From contig CALXSA010000006.1 of the NCBI GenBank assembly GCA_944390995.1, positions 1-42,704 on the forward strand: 42,704 nucleotides of DNA, written 5' to 3'. Positions 25,683-33,731 of this stretch are shown piece by piece. Source of the DNA: an uncultured Clostridia bacterium (lineage in GTDB: Bacteria > Bacillota_A > Clostridia > TANB77 > CAG-508). The notes under the pieces are model-generated. The model worked only from the letters and a program-made list of their open reading frames with translations. It made no database searches and was not told the DNA's origin. The position numbers were made by a program, and so were the translations under genes. Position 1 is the stretch's first letter; every line of letters starts with the position of its first letter.

Positions 25683-26156
25683 TCAGCTCACTCCCCCTAT
25701 ACTAGCAAACTCCTCATCGTGAACATCTATCAAATGCTGTTTAATCTTCTTTCTCATAACAATTTTAGTACCAAGCCCGTAAACAGAATCAATCTCCACT
25801 TCATCCATAAAACTCTCCATTATTGTAAAGCCCATGCCAGACCTCTCCAAATTCGCCTTTGTCGTATAAAGTGGCTTCCTCGCAAGCTCAACATTTTCAA
25901 TACCTCTACCAGTATCTGAAATCTCAATCTCCACATTATTTCTAATAATTCTAGCCTTAATCTTTATAATACCCTCGCAATCTTCATATCCATGAATTAT
26001 GCAATTTGTAACAGCCTCAGACACAGCAGTCTTAATATCAGAAAGCTCCTCTATAGTCGGGTCTAGCTGAGAAACAAACGCCGCCACAGTAATTCTGGCA
26101 AACGCCTCATTACAAGACTTGCTCAAAAACTCCAATTTCATTTCATTATCATTCAT
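25683..26156 (-). CDS. spoIIAB: Anti-sigmaF factor SpoIIAB (serine kinase)
   Basis: 157 residues. It is a GHKL-family kinase: the N-box is [13 protein letters not shown] (about 46-58), the G1 box [13 protein letters not shown] (about 79-91), and the G2 box [20 protein letters not shown] (about 104-123). SpoIIAB binds sigmaF and inhibits it, and phosphorylates SpoIIAA using ATP; in the forespore, unphosphorylated SpoIIAA displaces it. The ATG lies about 15 nt after AAGGAAGG. It abuts sigF without a gap, and a 162-bp space with a small palindrome (AAGGTTTAACCTATAAACCTT) separates it from spoIIAA, longer than usual for this operon. Confidence 0.97.
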   Translation of the reverse strand: MNDNEMKLEFLSKSCNEAFARITVAAFVSQLDPTIEELSDIKTAVSEAVTNCIIHGYEDCEGIIKIKARIIRNNVEIEISDTGRGIENVELARKPLYTTKANLERSGMGFTIMESFMDEVEIDSVYGLGTKIVMRKKIKQHLIDVHDEEFASIGGVS

Positions 26157-26318
26157 AAATTAATCTCATTCCTTCCTTTAGGCACAAATTTTCAACCTTA
26201 ATTAGCCCTTTTATATATATTTAGGTTTTAGAAGGTTTAACCTATAAACCTTTGACTTTATCAATACTAATACTTTCTATACTCAAAACACATTGCCTCC
26301 ATACACTTATTAAAAAAT

Positions 26319-26639
26319 TTAACTTGCAACCTTCTCCCTCATAGGAATAATCTTGCCAATTCCACTCATCTCCAGAATTCGCTTAACCTGACTACCAACA
26401 TTCACAATCTCCAAACTCCCTCCAATAAGCTTCATCATCTTGTACCTTCCAATAATCATTCCGATACCTGCACTGTCCATAAAAGTAACCCTACTAAAAT
26501 CAAATACAGTTTTTCTAGGCATATATCTTGTAATTTGCTCATCAATCTTCCTCCTTATTTTCTCAGCCACATGGTGGTCTATATCTTCAGTTATTTCAAC
26601 AAGCAGCTGCTTGTCCTTTTTTATATAATCGATGTTCAA
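26319..26639 (-). CDS. spoIIAA: Anti-sigmaF factor antagonist SpoIIAA
   Basis: 106 residues, a STAS domain protein. The phosphorylation site is Ser56 in TFMDSAGIGMIIGRYK, the family signature. LTGEIDHH in relatives corresponds to ITEDIDHHVAEKIRRKID here. Dephosphorylated by SpoIIE, it binds SpoIIAB and frees sigmaF in the forespore. The start is a TTG at 26639 with AAGGAGGGG 7 nt upstream; no nearer ATG exists before the conserved region. spoIIE is not in this window. A sigmaH-like arrangement (TTGGAAAAA and AAGAAT on the minus strand, about 26668-26694) lies upstream, but the spacing is short and the call is weak. Confidence 0.96.
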   Translation of the reverse strand: MNIDYIKKDKQLLVEITEDIDHHVAEKIRRKIDEQITRYMPRKTVFDFSRVTFMDSAGIGMIIGRYKMMKLIGGSLEIVNVGSQVKRILEMSGIGKIIPMREKVAS

Positions 26640-26760
26640 GCTTCACCCCTCCTTGTTTTTTTATATTATATTCTTATTTCCAGTTTTTTCCAATAGCGAA
26701 AACACAGAACTTTTGCCGAATTATGAGAAGTTCTCGACAAAAAGCGACTTTCGCTTTGCA

Positions 26761-26830
26761 AATTTCGTTTTAGGGACAGGTCTCACGACGAAATTTTTTT
26801 CGTTTTGGGGACAGGTCTCGCAACGAAAAA
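26761..26830 (+). repeat. GGGGACAGGTCTC tandem repeat pair, family B, copy 1
   Basis: Two direct units, each TTTCGTTTT-RGGGACAGGTCTC-RCRRCGAAA, with the ends TTTCG and CGAAA inverted. Period about 37 bp. The pair recurs at 27541-27610 in inverse orientation and 41989-42050 in the same orientation. It shares the GGGACA-GTCT core with family A. Confidence 0.85.
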
Positions 26831-26941
26831 ATGGTAAATTCTGTAATTTTTATTTTTGTATTATTTCTTCTTTTTTGCACATAATATTCATATAACAAGC
26901 TTTTAATTAAAGCCATAATTTTTTAAGGAGTGTGGTCTCAA

Positions 26942-27370
26942 ATGGGAAATGAAGAATATATTTTAAACACCGTAAACAAAGGACTTAAAATGGGAATGGA
27001 CTCAATATCAACTATCTCCGAAAAAGTAGGAGACAACAATTTTAAGGATGATTTAATCTATCAATACAATCAATACAATGACATACTAAATAGGGTAAAT
27101 GCAGAATTGCAAAACTTTAACGATTTACCTTCTGAACTTCCACCTATGCAAAAGTTCATGGGCTATATGGATATTCAGATAAGCACTATAAATGACAAAA
27201 GCAATTCCCACATCGCCGAAATGCTTATAAAAGGAACAAATATGGGAATTATTGAAGGGGTTAAATTAAAAAATCAAAACCCTGACGCTAACCAAACAAC
27301 TCAAAAAATATTAGACGATTTCATACAGTTTCAGGAAAATACTATTGAGAAATTAAAAAAATACTTGTAG
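26942..27370 (+). CDS. Small helical protein of unknown function
   Basis: 142 residues from the ATG at 26942; AAGGAG ends 11 nt upstream, and an in-frame GTG at 26930 overlaps that site. The sequence is predicted all-helical: GNEEYILNTVNKGLKMGMDSISTISEKV, a second helix DDLIYQYNQYNDILNRVNAEL, and a C-terminal pair SHIAEMLIKGTNMGIIEGVKLKNQ and KILDDFIQFQENTIEKLKKYL. This suggests a four-helix bundle, as in ferritin-like or DUF2383-type proteins, but I see no clear EXXH metal motif and do not claim the family. It stands alone on the plus strand between the sporulation cluster and valS, enclosed by family B repeats in inverse orientation. Confidence 0.75.
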   Translation: MGNEEYILNTVNKGLKMGMDSISTISEKVGDNNFKDDLIYQYNQYNDILNRVNAELQNFNDLPSELPPMQKFMGYMDIQISTINDKSNSHIAEMLIKGTNMGIIEGVKLKNQNPDANQTTQKILDDFIQFQENTIEKLKKYL

Positions 27371-27402
27371 ACTAAAGAATGTAACTTTTCTTTATGTATA
27401 AT

Positions 27403-27472
27403 GCGTTTTGCTTCGTAAATACGCACAGCCCCTTGTTGCTCCAGAAATTTCTAACGAAGTCTCCTATGCAAT
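27403..27472 (+). repeat. Dispersed repeat, family D, copy 2, with GCGTTTTGC hairpin
   Basis: The hairpin GCGTTTTGCTTCGTAAATACGC (27403-27424) is followed by TTGTTGCTCCAGAAATTTCTAACGAA and TCCTATGCAATA. The same composite, inverted and more diverged, lies at 33732-33814. It sits directly downstream of the small helical gene. Confidence 0.75.
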
Positions 27473-27540
27473 AAATAAAGGACACATCCTTTTCTTCATT
27501 TCTTTTGAAGAAATGGACGTGCCCCTAAAATGCTATTTTT

Positions 27541-27610
27541 TTTCATTGCGAGACCTGTCCCCAAAACGAAATTTTTTTCGCTGTGAGACCTGTCCCCAAA
27601 ACGAAATTTT
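27541..27610 (-). repeat. GGGGACAGGTCTC tandem repeat pair, family B, copy 2
   Basis: On the minus strand two units TTTCGTTTTGGGGACAGGTC... are repeated in direct orientation, ending in CAGCGAAA and CAATGAAA. It abuts the valS stop. The orientation is opposite to copy 1 across the helical gene. Confidence 0.85.
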
Positions 27611-27613
27611 GCT

Positions 27614-30331
27614 CTATTTTAGTTTGGCTAGTCTTTCTTTTGCTAATGCTAGCATTTCTCTATATTTTGCTAGTTTTTCTTTTTCCTCGTTTACTTTTGC
27701 CTCTGGGGCTTTGCTCATAAAACCTGGGTTTGAGAGCATTTTTTCTCCTCTTGCTACTTCTCCTTCTAGCTTTTCTACTTCTGCTGTTAGTCTAGCTTTT
27801 TCTTCTTCTAGGTCTATTAGCCCCTCTAGCGGAATGTATACTTCTATGTCGCTCAAGATTACAGATATTGCATTTTCTAGCTCGGCTCTTTGGCTTGCGC
27901 CTATTTCTTCCTTGTTTTCAAATACTTCTATTTTGTCTGCAAATCCTAGTTTTAGCAATATTTCTTCCGCTTCTTCCAAAGCCTCTTTATACTCTGGCGT
28001 TATGATTATTAGTTCAGATTTCTTGCTTGGGTGTATGTTGTTTGTGCTTCGTACATTCCTTATTCCAACAATCATTTCCTTTATCTTCTCTACCGCTTCT
28101 TCTTGCTTGTCAAATGCAAATTCTTCCCTTGCTTTTGGCCATTCTGCAACAATCAAATCTTCTGTTCCAAATTGAACCAAATTTGAATATATTTCCGAAC
28201 TTACAAATGGCATAAATGGATGCAATAGTTTCAAAGATGCACCAAATACATAACTTAATATTGCACTTACTGAGGCTTTTTCTTCCTCGCTATCGCTGTA
28301 TATACGTGGTTTTACCATCTCTATATACCAATCGCAAAACTCGTTCCAAATGAAGCTGTATATTTTATCTAGCGCAACTCCCAAGTCGTAGTTTTCCAAA
28401 TTTCTTGTTACATCTGCAACTAACTTGTCCAATTTATTTAGCAACCACTTGTCCTCAATTTTTAGCAACTTTTCGTTGTATCTTGTCAAGCTATTCATGC
28501 TAACTCTAGTAAATACGTCCTCACTGAACATCCTTACCTTGTCCCCGTCAGGCGTGTTCATAATTATAAACTTAGCTGCATTCCAAATCTTATTCGCGAA
28601 ATTCGATGCCTGCTCTAACTTCTCTGGCATATATCTTATGTCATTTCCCATTGTTGTGCCCGAAATAACCGCAAACCTTAGAGCGTCGGCGCCATATTCG
28701 TCTATTACTTCTATTGGGTCAATTCCATTTCCAAGCGTTTTTGACATCTTCCTTCCTTGACTGTCGCGAACCATTCCATGAATTAGTACATCTTTAAATG
28801 GAGCTTTTCCTGTAAGCTCTATCCCCTGTGACATCATTCTCGAAACCCAGAATGTAATTATATCAAACCCTGTAACCAATACATTCGTTGGATAAAAAAT
28901 CTTGTAGTCCTCTGTTTCTGTATTTGGCCAACCAAGTGTTGAAAATGGCCATAATGCTGAGCTAAACCATGTATCCAAAGTATCTTCATCTTGACGCAAA
29001 TTCGTGCTTCCACATTCCTCGCACTTTTCTGGCGCAGTTTTCGCAACATTTATGTGCCCGCAGTTATCGCAATAATATGCAGGTATCCTGTGCCCCCACC
29101 ACAATTGCCTTGAAATGCACCAATCTTGTATATTATCTAGCCAATTGAAATATTGCTTTTCATATTTCTTTGGCACAAACCTTACCTCGTTATTCCTTAC
29201 CGAATCTGCCGCTACCTTTGCTAAATCTTTCATTTTAACAAACCATTGCTCAGATATTTTTGGCTCAATTGTGCTCTTGCATCTTTCGCATTTTCCTACA
29301 TTGTGTACATACTTCTCCTCTTTTACCAAAGCACCAATTTTCTTCAAATCCTCCACAATAGCCTTTCTCGCCTCTAGCAATTCCATTCCCTTGTACTTTG
29401 GAACCAAATCACCCATTTTGTTGTCATCATCAAACACATTTATAATTTCCAAATTGTGCCTTAAACCAGATTGATAATCATTCATATCATGCGCAGGTGT
29501 AATCTTTACGCAGCCTGTTCCAAACTCTTTCTCCACAAACTCGTCTTCTATTATTGGAATTTCTTTGTTCATTATTGGAAGAATACACGTCTTTCCAACC
29601 AAGTCTTTGTACCTCTCGTCAGTTGGGCTTACCGCTACAGCTGTATCTCCAAGCATAGTCTCAGGCCTTGTTGTTGCAACTGTAATATACCTGTCCTCAG
29701 TTCCAGTAATCTTATATCTAATATACCAAAGGTGGGTTTCTTCTTCCTTGTACTCAACCTCTGCATCTGAAATTGAAGTCTTACAGCTTGGGCAATAATT
29801 TATCATTCTTGTGCCCTTGTAAATTAGCCCCTTGTTATATAAATCGACAAACTGCTCCAAAACCGCATCAGATAGCCCTTCGTCCAAAGTAAATCTTCTT
29901 CTATCCCAGTCGCAAGAACAGCCAAGCTTTTTCTGCTGAGCTTGAATTGTTCCACCATAATGCTTAGTCCAATCCCAAGCCTCCTCTAAAAACTTCTCTC
30001 TGCCAAGCTCTTGCTTAGTTTTGCCCTCTTTTCTTAGCTTTTCTACAACCTTCATTTCAGTAGAAATCGCAGCATGGTCAGAGCCAGGAAGCCATAACGT
30101 ATTGTATCCTTGCATTCTTTTAAAACGTATTAAAATATCCTGTATTGTATCATCCAAGGCATGTCCCATATGAAGCTTGCCTGTAACATTTGGCGGTGGC
30201 ATCATAATGCAATAGCTCTCTTTTTCTTTGTCCATGCTAGGCTTAAAATATCCTTTTTTCTCCCAATCTTCGTAAATTCTATCCTCGAAATCTTTTGGGT
30301 CAAATTTGTCATTTAATTTTTTATTTTCCAT
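27614..30331 (-). CDS. valS: Valyl-tRNA synthetase
   Basis: 905 residues, typical. The class I signature is PPPNVTGKLHMGHAL (about 46-60) and the KMSKS loop is GRKMSKTLGNG (about 533-543). The CP1 editing domain lies between, with TTRPETMLGDTAVAV (about 219-233). Zinc-type Cys clusters are seen: CPSC, CERC and CDNC/CEEC. The anticodon-binding domain includes WNEFCDWYIEMVKPRIY, and a C-terminal coiled coil (about 840-905) binds tRNA. It charges tRNA-Val and clears mischarged Thr. AGAGGGAG lies 5 nt before the ATG. No T-box specifier structure is apparent in the leader. Confidence 0.98.
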   Translation of the reverse strand: MENKKLNDKFDPKDFEDRIYEDWEKKGYFKPSMDKEKESYCIMMPPPNVTGKLHMGHALDDTIQDILIRFKRMQGYNTLWLPGSDHAAISTEMKVVEKLRKEGKTKQELGREKFLEEAWDWTKHYGGTIQAQQKKLGCSCDWDRRRFTLDEGLSDAVLEQFVDLYNKGLIYKGTRMINYCPSCKTSISDAEVEYKEEETHLWYIRYKITGTEDRYITVATTRPETMLGDTAVAVSPTDERYKDLVGKTCILPIMNKEIPIIEDEFVEKEFGTGCVKITPAHDMNDYQSGLRHNLEIINVFDDDNKMGDLVPKYKGMELLEARKAIVEDLKKIGALVKEEKYVHNVGKCERCKSTIEPKISEQWFVKMKDLAKVAADSVRNNEVRFVPKKYEKQYFNWLDNIQDWCISRQLWWGHRIPAYYCDNCGHINVAKTAPEKCEECGSTNLRQDEDTLDTWFSSALWPFSTLGWPNTETEDYKIFYPTNVLVTGFDIITFWVSRMMSQGIELTGKAPFKDVLIHGMVRDSQGRKMSKTLGNGIDPIEVIDEYGADALRFAVISGTTMGNDIRYMPEKLEQASNFANKIWNAAKFIIMNTPDGDKVRMFSEDVFTRVSMNSLTRYNEKLLKIEDKWLLNKLDKLVADVTRNLENYDLGVALDKIYSFIWNEFCDWYIEMVKPRIYSDSEEEKASVSAILSYVFGASLKLLHPFMPFVSSEIYSNLVQFGTEDLIVAEWPKAREEFAFDKQEEAVEKIKEMIVGIRNVRSTNNIHPSKKSELIIITPEYKEALEEAEEILLKLGFADKIEVFENKEEIGASQRAELENAISVILSDIEVYIPLEGLIDLEEEKARLTAEVEKLEGEVARGEKMLSNPGFMSKAPEAKVNEEKEKLAKYREMLALAKERLAKLK

Positions 30332-30366
30332 AAACTCCCTCTTTTTCTCTCAACATTATGTAATAT

Positions 30367-30395
30367 ATATTATCATTTTTTTGTGAACAATGCAA
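30367..30395 (-). promoter_or_regulatory. SigmaA-type promoter for valS
   Basis: TTGCAT (30395-30390), 17 bp, TAATAT (30372-30367) on the minus strand. An 8-bp hairpin ATCCATGC/GCATGGAT (30425-30454) lies just upstream and may be a second terminator for the preceding gene. Confidence 0.65.
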
Positions 30396-30474
30396 GCTGT
30401 TTTTGCCTTAACTTACATAAAATCATCCATGCGTCCCATTACGAAAGCATGGATTAATGTGGCTACTCTAAAAT

Positions 30475-30517
30475 AAAGAAGAACTCTTAGGTAATCTTGT
30501 CCTAAAGGTTCTTCTTT
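30475..30517 (-). terminator. Terminator of the vWA surface protein gene
   Basis: AAAGAAGAAC and GTTCTTCTTT are perfect 10-bp arms, with a further TTAGG/CCTAA pairing inside; T-rich sequence follows. It lies 9 bp past the vWA stop. Confidence 0.85.
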
Positions 30518-30526
30518 TTAAAAATT

Positions 30527-32995
30527 TTATTTCTTAGCTTTTTTCCTTTTTGCTCTGCTTTTTCCAATTGCTACTGGTATCATAAATACTGCTATTACTA
30601 TTGCTCCAGCGCCCACAACCGTTAAAATAATCTGAGCAATTCCTGTAGGTGGTATAATAAATGCTCTGTTGTTTGTTATTGAAAAGTCCTTGTCTGTGCT
30701 ATCACCAGGGTATACACCAACTAATTGCGAATTGTTTGTACTCTGTATGTTAGTTGCACTTACAGTAGTTGCCCCACTGCTTCCATCTGCTGTCAAGCCA
30801 TTTTCATTATTCAAATATGCCATTCTTCTGTTAGCACTATCTTTATACGCTAATACTTCGCTTACATTCTCAAGTGGAACTTCCAAGTTGTTTAAACTAC
30901 TTATTACTTTTGTTACAGTAATTTTTATGTCATACTCCCCACCAGGTGGTATGTAGAAACCATTTGCACCTTGTCCGTTATTATCCAGTGTCAGCTTCAA
31001 GGCGTCTCGCGTACTATATTTATCGTAAGTTCCCTGAGATATTAAATTGTTGTTTAAAAGCTCTTGCAATGAAACCTGCTCCCAGCCATAATCTCTGTTT
31101 GTTTTTGCCTCGGTAATATGCGTTGTATCCTGTGCGAATATGAAACCAGCTGGTGGATAATTAATTAACTCTAGGTAATTACATTGTATACTTGAGTCGT
31201 TCTTTACTCTTATTGTATATTCAAGTTTTACCGTAGCACCATGTGCAATTTCGTCATCCATGTAGAATATAAGTGGTAAATCTGAGCCAACCTCTGCTGT
31301 TTGCTGTGTTAGTACACTATGGTCTGCCAGAGTAACTTCCAAACCTGTTGTGGTTGTTTGTGTTACAAGTGATATTGCCGGCCTTTGCGCTAATATTACG
31401 TTTTGGTTATAATATCCACTTGCAACGTGTTCTATAATTTCAATAACCTCACCTTCATCGTTCTTTTTTTCTATCCTAGAAGGATTTGGCACTGGTTCAT
31501 CTATTGTATATGTACCTCCAACAACCCTCATCCAAGTTTTTTCGCTTAAGTCACTAGCTAATGCTTTGTCTTCCTCTGTCGCATTATAGCTATCAATTTG
31601 CTTAAACATTATTGTATTATCATATGTAAACTTGTCCTTAAAGTTGTCGTCAACTTCTTTTCTTCTATCTGCATCTTCATATCCTGCTAACACCTTATAT
31701 TCTGATGTCCATTCCTTTACCTCTGTTGTAGATAAAATATATTCCTGCAAGTCGTTGTAAATTGCTTGAATCAATTCTGTACCATCTTTAGCACTTGTAT
31801 AAATATCCGAAGCAGGTTCTCCAAAAATATCTTCTGCCCATGCAACCTCATCTTCTTCGCCCTCTACAATCAAAGAGAAAAGCTTTACTCCACTGTCTGT
31901 TACTTCACTTATTTTTTCTTTTGTCATTTGCTTAATTTGCTCTAATGTACTCATAATTTCCGATGCACTCATATCAGAAAACGTTTCAACGTCTCCAGCC
32001 TTTGTTGGCACACCATCTGTTAGTATTGCCAAATATCTATTTGAATTTAGTTCATCATTATTATAATATGATTCCATTACAGTTTGTAATGCGGCCTCAA
32101 TATCTGTGTTATGTGTCTGCCAATTATTTGAAACAATCTCATCTAAAGCCTTATTTAAGTCTGCTTTATTTTTTGTTAATGAAACTGCTCTATAGTTAGT
32201 ACCAGAGAAAAATACAAGTCCTATATAAATATTTTCTCCACTATCAATAAGCTCATCAATCAATCTTCTTGCCGCATCTACTGCAACTTCCAATCTCGAC
32301 TGAGTTTTTCCATTTACTTCAACCATTGTGCTACGCATAACTGCTGAACAGTCAACTGCTAGGAAAACTTGTGCACACCCCTTACCACTATTTATAATCT
32401 CTATCTGTTGGGTACTCTCGTATTCGTATTTTTGTTCTTTAGGAGTTAAAATTGTTATATAATCATGCCCGTTATATTTCAAAACATTCCTCATTAAGTT
32501 AATATTGTTTTTGTCTATTTTGTCACTATTTATATCTCCATATCTAAATTCAACTGTATATGTACCAGCTTCAGGTGAGAATGAATAACTTCCATCAGGT
32601 CCAGTAATCGTATGATATTTAATTTCTCCGTCTTCTCCCCCACTACGCAAATTAACAATAACACCTTCTACTGGTCGACCATCTATTGTTGAATTTGATG
32701 CAGTACCATCTGGCTTGCCTTCACCTATTTTCTGTCCTACAGCCTCATAAACTTTACCACTAATTGTTCTCATATGTGTTATTGTAGTTTTCTTAGGTCC
32801 ACTCTCTGTGGACGGTGTACTAGGATTGCTAGGTTTAGTTTGTGGTGAATTGTTTGGCGTTGGTGGATCTGGTCTTGGTCCACTCTCACCTTGAGCATTA
32901 GATACAAGCCCCGCATTTGCAATTGGTGCTGCACATGCCACTACTAAAACTACTATAAGTAAAAATGCTACGAATTTTATTACTTTTCCTTTCAT
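30527..32995 (-). CDS. Membrane-anchored surface protein with carboxypeptidase-regulatory-like and von Willebrand A domains
   Basis: 822 residues; GGGGGAA lies 6 nt before the ATG. A signal peptide (about 1-29) is followed by a Pro/Ser/Thr-rich stretch (about 36-70). A carboxypeptidase-regulatory/SpaA-like beta domain spans about 75-165 (VEGVIVNLRSGG, TGPDGSYSFSPEAGTYTVEF). The vWA domain spans about 205-415: the MIDAS segment reads VDCSAVM, where the last Ser of DxSxS is Val; later metal residues appear as HNTD and LTDGVPT. A long beta-rich region follows (about 430-780). One transmembrane helix (about 787-810) and a basic KSRAKRKKAKK tail end it; no LPXTG. I infer a surface adhesion or sensing role. 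It is the only gene of its transcript, with a long structured leader. Confidence 0.85.
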   Translation of the reverse strand: MKGKVIKFVAFLLIVVLVVACAAPIANAGLVSNAQGESGPRPDPPTPNNSPQTKPSNPSTPSTESGPKKTTITHMRTISGKVYEAVGQKIGEGKPDGTASNSTIDGRPVEGVIVNLRSGGEDGEIKYHTITGPDGSYSFSPEAGTYTVEFRYGDINSDKIDKNNINLMRNVLKYNGHDYITILTPKEQKYEYESTQQIEIINSGKGCAQVFLAVDCSAVMRSTMVEVNGKTQSRLEVAVDAARRLIDELIDSGENIYIGLVFFSGTNYRAVSLTKNKADLNKALDEIVSNNWQTHNTDIEAALQTVMESYYNNDELNSNRYLAILTDGVPTKAGDVETFSDMSASEIMSTLEQIKQMTKEKISEVTDSGVKLFSLIVEGEEDEVAWAEDIFGEPASDIYTSAKDGTELIQAIYNDLQEYILSTTEVKEWTSEYKVLAGYEDADRRKEVDDNFKDKFTYDNTIMFKQIDSYNATEEDKALASDLSEKTWMRVVGGTYTIDEPVPNPSRIEKKNDEGEVIEIIEHVASGYYNQNVILAQRPAISLVTQTTTTGLEVTLADHSVLTQQTAEVGSDLPLIFYMDDEIAHGATVKLEYTIRVKNDSSIQCNYLELINYPPAGFIFAQDTTHITEAKTNRDYGWEQVSLQELLNNNLISQGTYDKYSTRDALKLTLDNNGQGANGFYIPPGGEYDIKITVTKVISSLNNLEVPLENVSEVLAYKDSANRRMAYLNNENGLTADGSSGATTVSATNIQSTNNSQLVGVYPGDSTDKDFSITNNRAFIIPPTGIAQIILTVVGAGAIVIAVFMIPVAIGKSRAKRKKAKK

Positions 32996-33043
32996 AAAAA
33001 TTCCCCCATAATATTCTTTTATTTCATTTCATTTCTTATTAAG

Positions 33044-33114
33044 TAGCTCCACGTGGGACACATACTGTGAATGCTTGGAGCGGACAAAATATGTGTACCA
33101 GCAAGATGGAGCGG
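33044..33114 (-). ncRNA. Structured element, family C, copy 2 (leader of the vWA gene)
   Basis: Minus strand: CCGCTCCATCTTGCT, then GGTACACATA, a loop with the second CCGCTCCA, TATGTGTCCC, and ACGTGGAGCTA. The stem ACACATA/TATGTGT replaces the unrelated stem of copy 1 while loop and flanks are kept. The promoter at 33157-33185 places it inside the 5' untranslated region, some 50 nt before the start codon. Confidence 0.6.
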
Positions 33115-33156
33115 AATTTTTTGCTTTAGCTGTGAATTGCATTATCAATCACATTA

Positions 33157-33185
33157 ATTATAACACATATATCCAAATTAAGCAA
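33157..33185 (-). promoter_or_regulatory. SigmaA-type promoter for the vWA gene
   Basis: TTGCTT (33185-33180), 17 bp, TATAAT (33162-33157) on the minus strand. Transcription would start near 33150 and include the family C element in a leader of about 155 nt. Confidence 0.75.
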
Positions 33186-33319
33186 ACTTTTTTTGAACTT
33201 CTATCGAATTGCAGATGCACTAAAATTCTCACTTTATCAAATTAAAATACGTAACCTGTTCAAAACCTGAAATTTATTTTCCCAGCTGTAACCCTTTTTT
33301 GGTTTTTGAATAATATATA

Positions 33320-33348
33320 CCATACGAAAGAACTTACAGAGCATTATA
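33320..33348 (+). promoter_or_regulatory. Possible forespore (sigmaG/F-like) promoter for the Cys-rich gene pair
   Basis: CCATA (33320-33324), 17 bp, CATTATA (33342-33348). The -10 matches CATWMTA fully and the -35 misses one base of GHATR. The leader would be under 20 nt. Suggestive only. Confidence 0.3.
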
Positions 33349-33370
33349 AAGTTTAAAAGGAGGTAAAGAA

Positions 33371-33493
33371 ATGGGAAACTGTTGTTGTAATAATAGTGAG
33401 CTTCTTTGGTTCATAATCCTATTCTTGCTACTTTTCTGTTGCGGAGGTAACAACTGTTGTAGTAACGGATGCAACGCTCCTTGTGGTTGCTAA
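33371..33493 (+). CDS. 40-residue Cys-rich membrane peptide 1
   Basis: AAAAGGAGG lies 7 nt before the ATG, an ideal ribosome binding site. The product begins MGNCCCNNSELL, has one hydrophobic helix (about 11-23, LLWFIILFLLLF), then a Cys/Asn/Gly-rich tail with CC, CC and single Cys spaced to the C-terminal CGC; 10 of 40 residues are Cys. A paralogue with the same plan follows 42 bp later. The layout (tiny, Gly/Cys-rich, one helix) recalls YjcZ-type sporulation peptides, but the sequence is not close enough to claim it. Metal binding or disulfide cross-linking in a spore layer is possible inference. Confidence 0.8.
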   Translation: MGNCCCNNSELLWFIILFLLLFCCGGNNCCSNGCNAPCGC

Positions 33494-33535
33494 TCTTACA
33501 TTAACATTGCTTAATTTGAAAGGGGGGAAATTCAG

Positions 33536-33655
33536 ATGCCAGAGAATAGAGGATGTGGATGCGGTTTCGGTTTTGGTGATGACTGCATTTGGATAATTAT
33601 ACTATTAATATTAATCTGCTGCTGTTGCGGTGGTGGTAGAAACGGATGTTGCTAA
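33536..33655 (+). CDS. 39-residue Cys-rich membrane peptide 2
   Basis: GGGGGG lies 7 nt before the ATG. The product starts MPENRGCGCGFGFGDDC, has a hydrophobic helix (about 18-27, IWIIILLILI) and ends in CCCCGGGRNGCC; 9 residues are Cys. It is a clear structural relative of the preceding peptide and is probably cotranscribed with it, since a strong terminator follows only here. No known family is assigned. Confidence 0.8.
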   Translation: MPENRGCGCGFGFGDDCIWIIILLILICCCCGGGRNGCC

Positions 33656-33686
33656 TTGAGTATAATTAGTATCTTCCATTAATCAA

Positions 33687-33730
33687 CAAAACTGACAGAA
33701 AATAGTTTTTCCTATTTTCTGTCAGTTTTG
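33687..33730 (+). terminator. Terminator of the Cys-rich gene pair
   Basis: A perfect 19-bp stem (CAAAACTGACAGAAAATAG and its complement) with a 6-nt TTTTTC loop, 32 bp past the second peptide. Confidence 0.9.
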
Positions 33731-33731
33731 T

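Noticed and set aside
26761..26830. Tandem GGGGACAGGTCTC units as a CRISPR array
   Set aside because: Only two units per locus, no unique spacers of constant length and no cas genes.
30332..30460. T-box riboswitch upstream of valS
   Set aside because: The sequence AATGGGACGCATGG looked faintly like a T-box, but the GGGTGG-ACCGCG antiterminator motif and a specifier stem are absent, and a complete promoter lies between it and valS.
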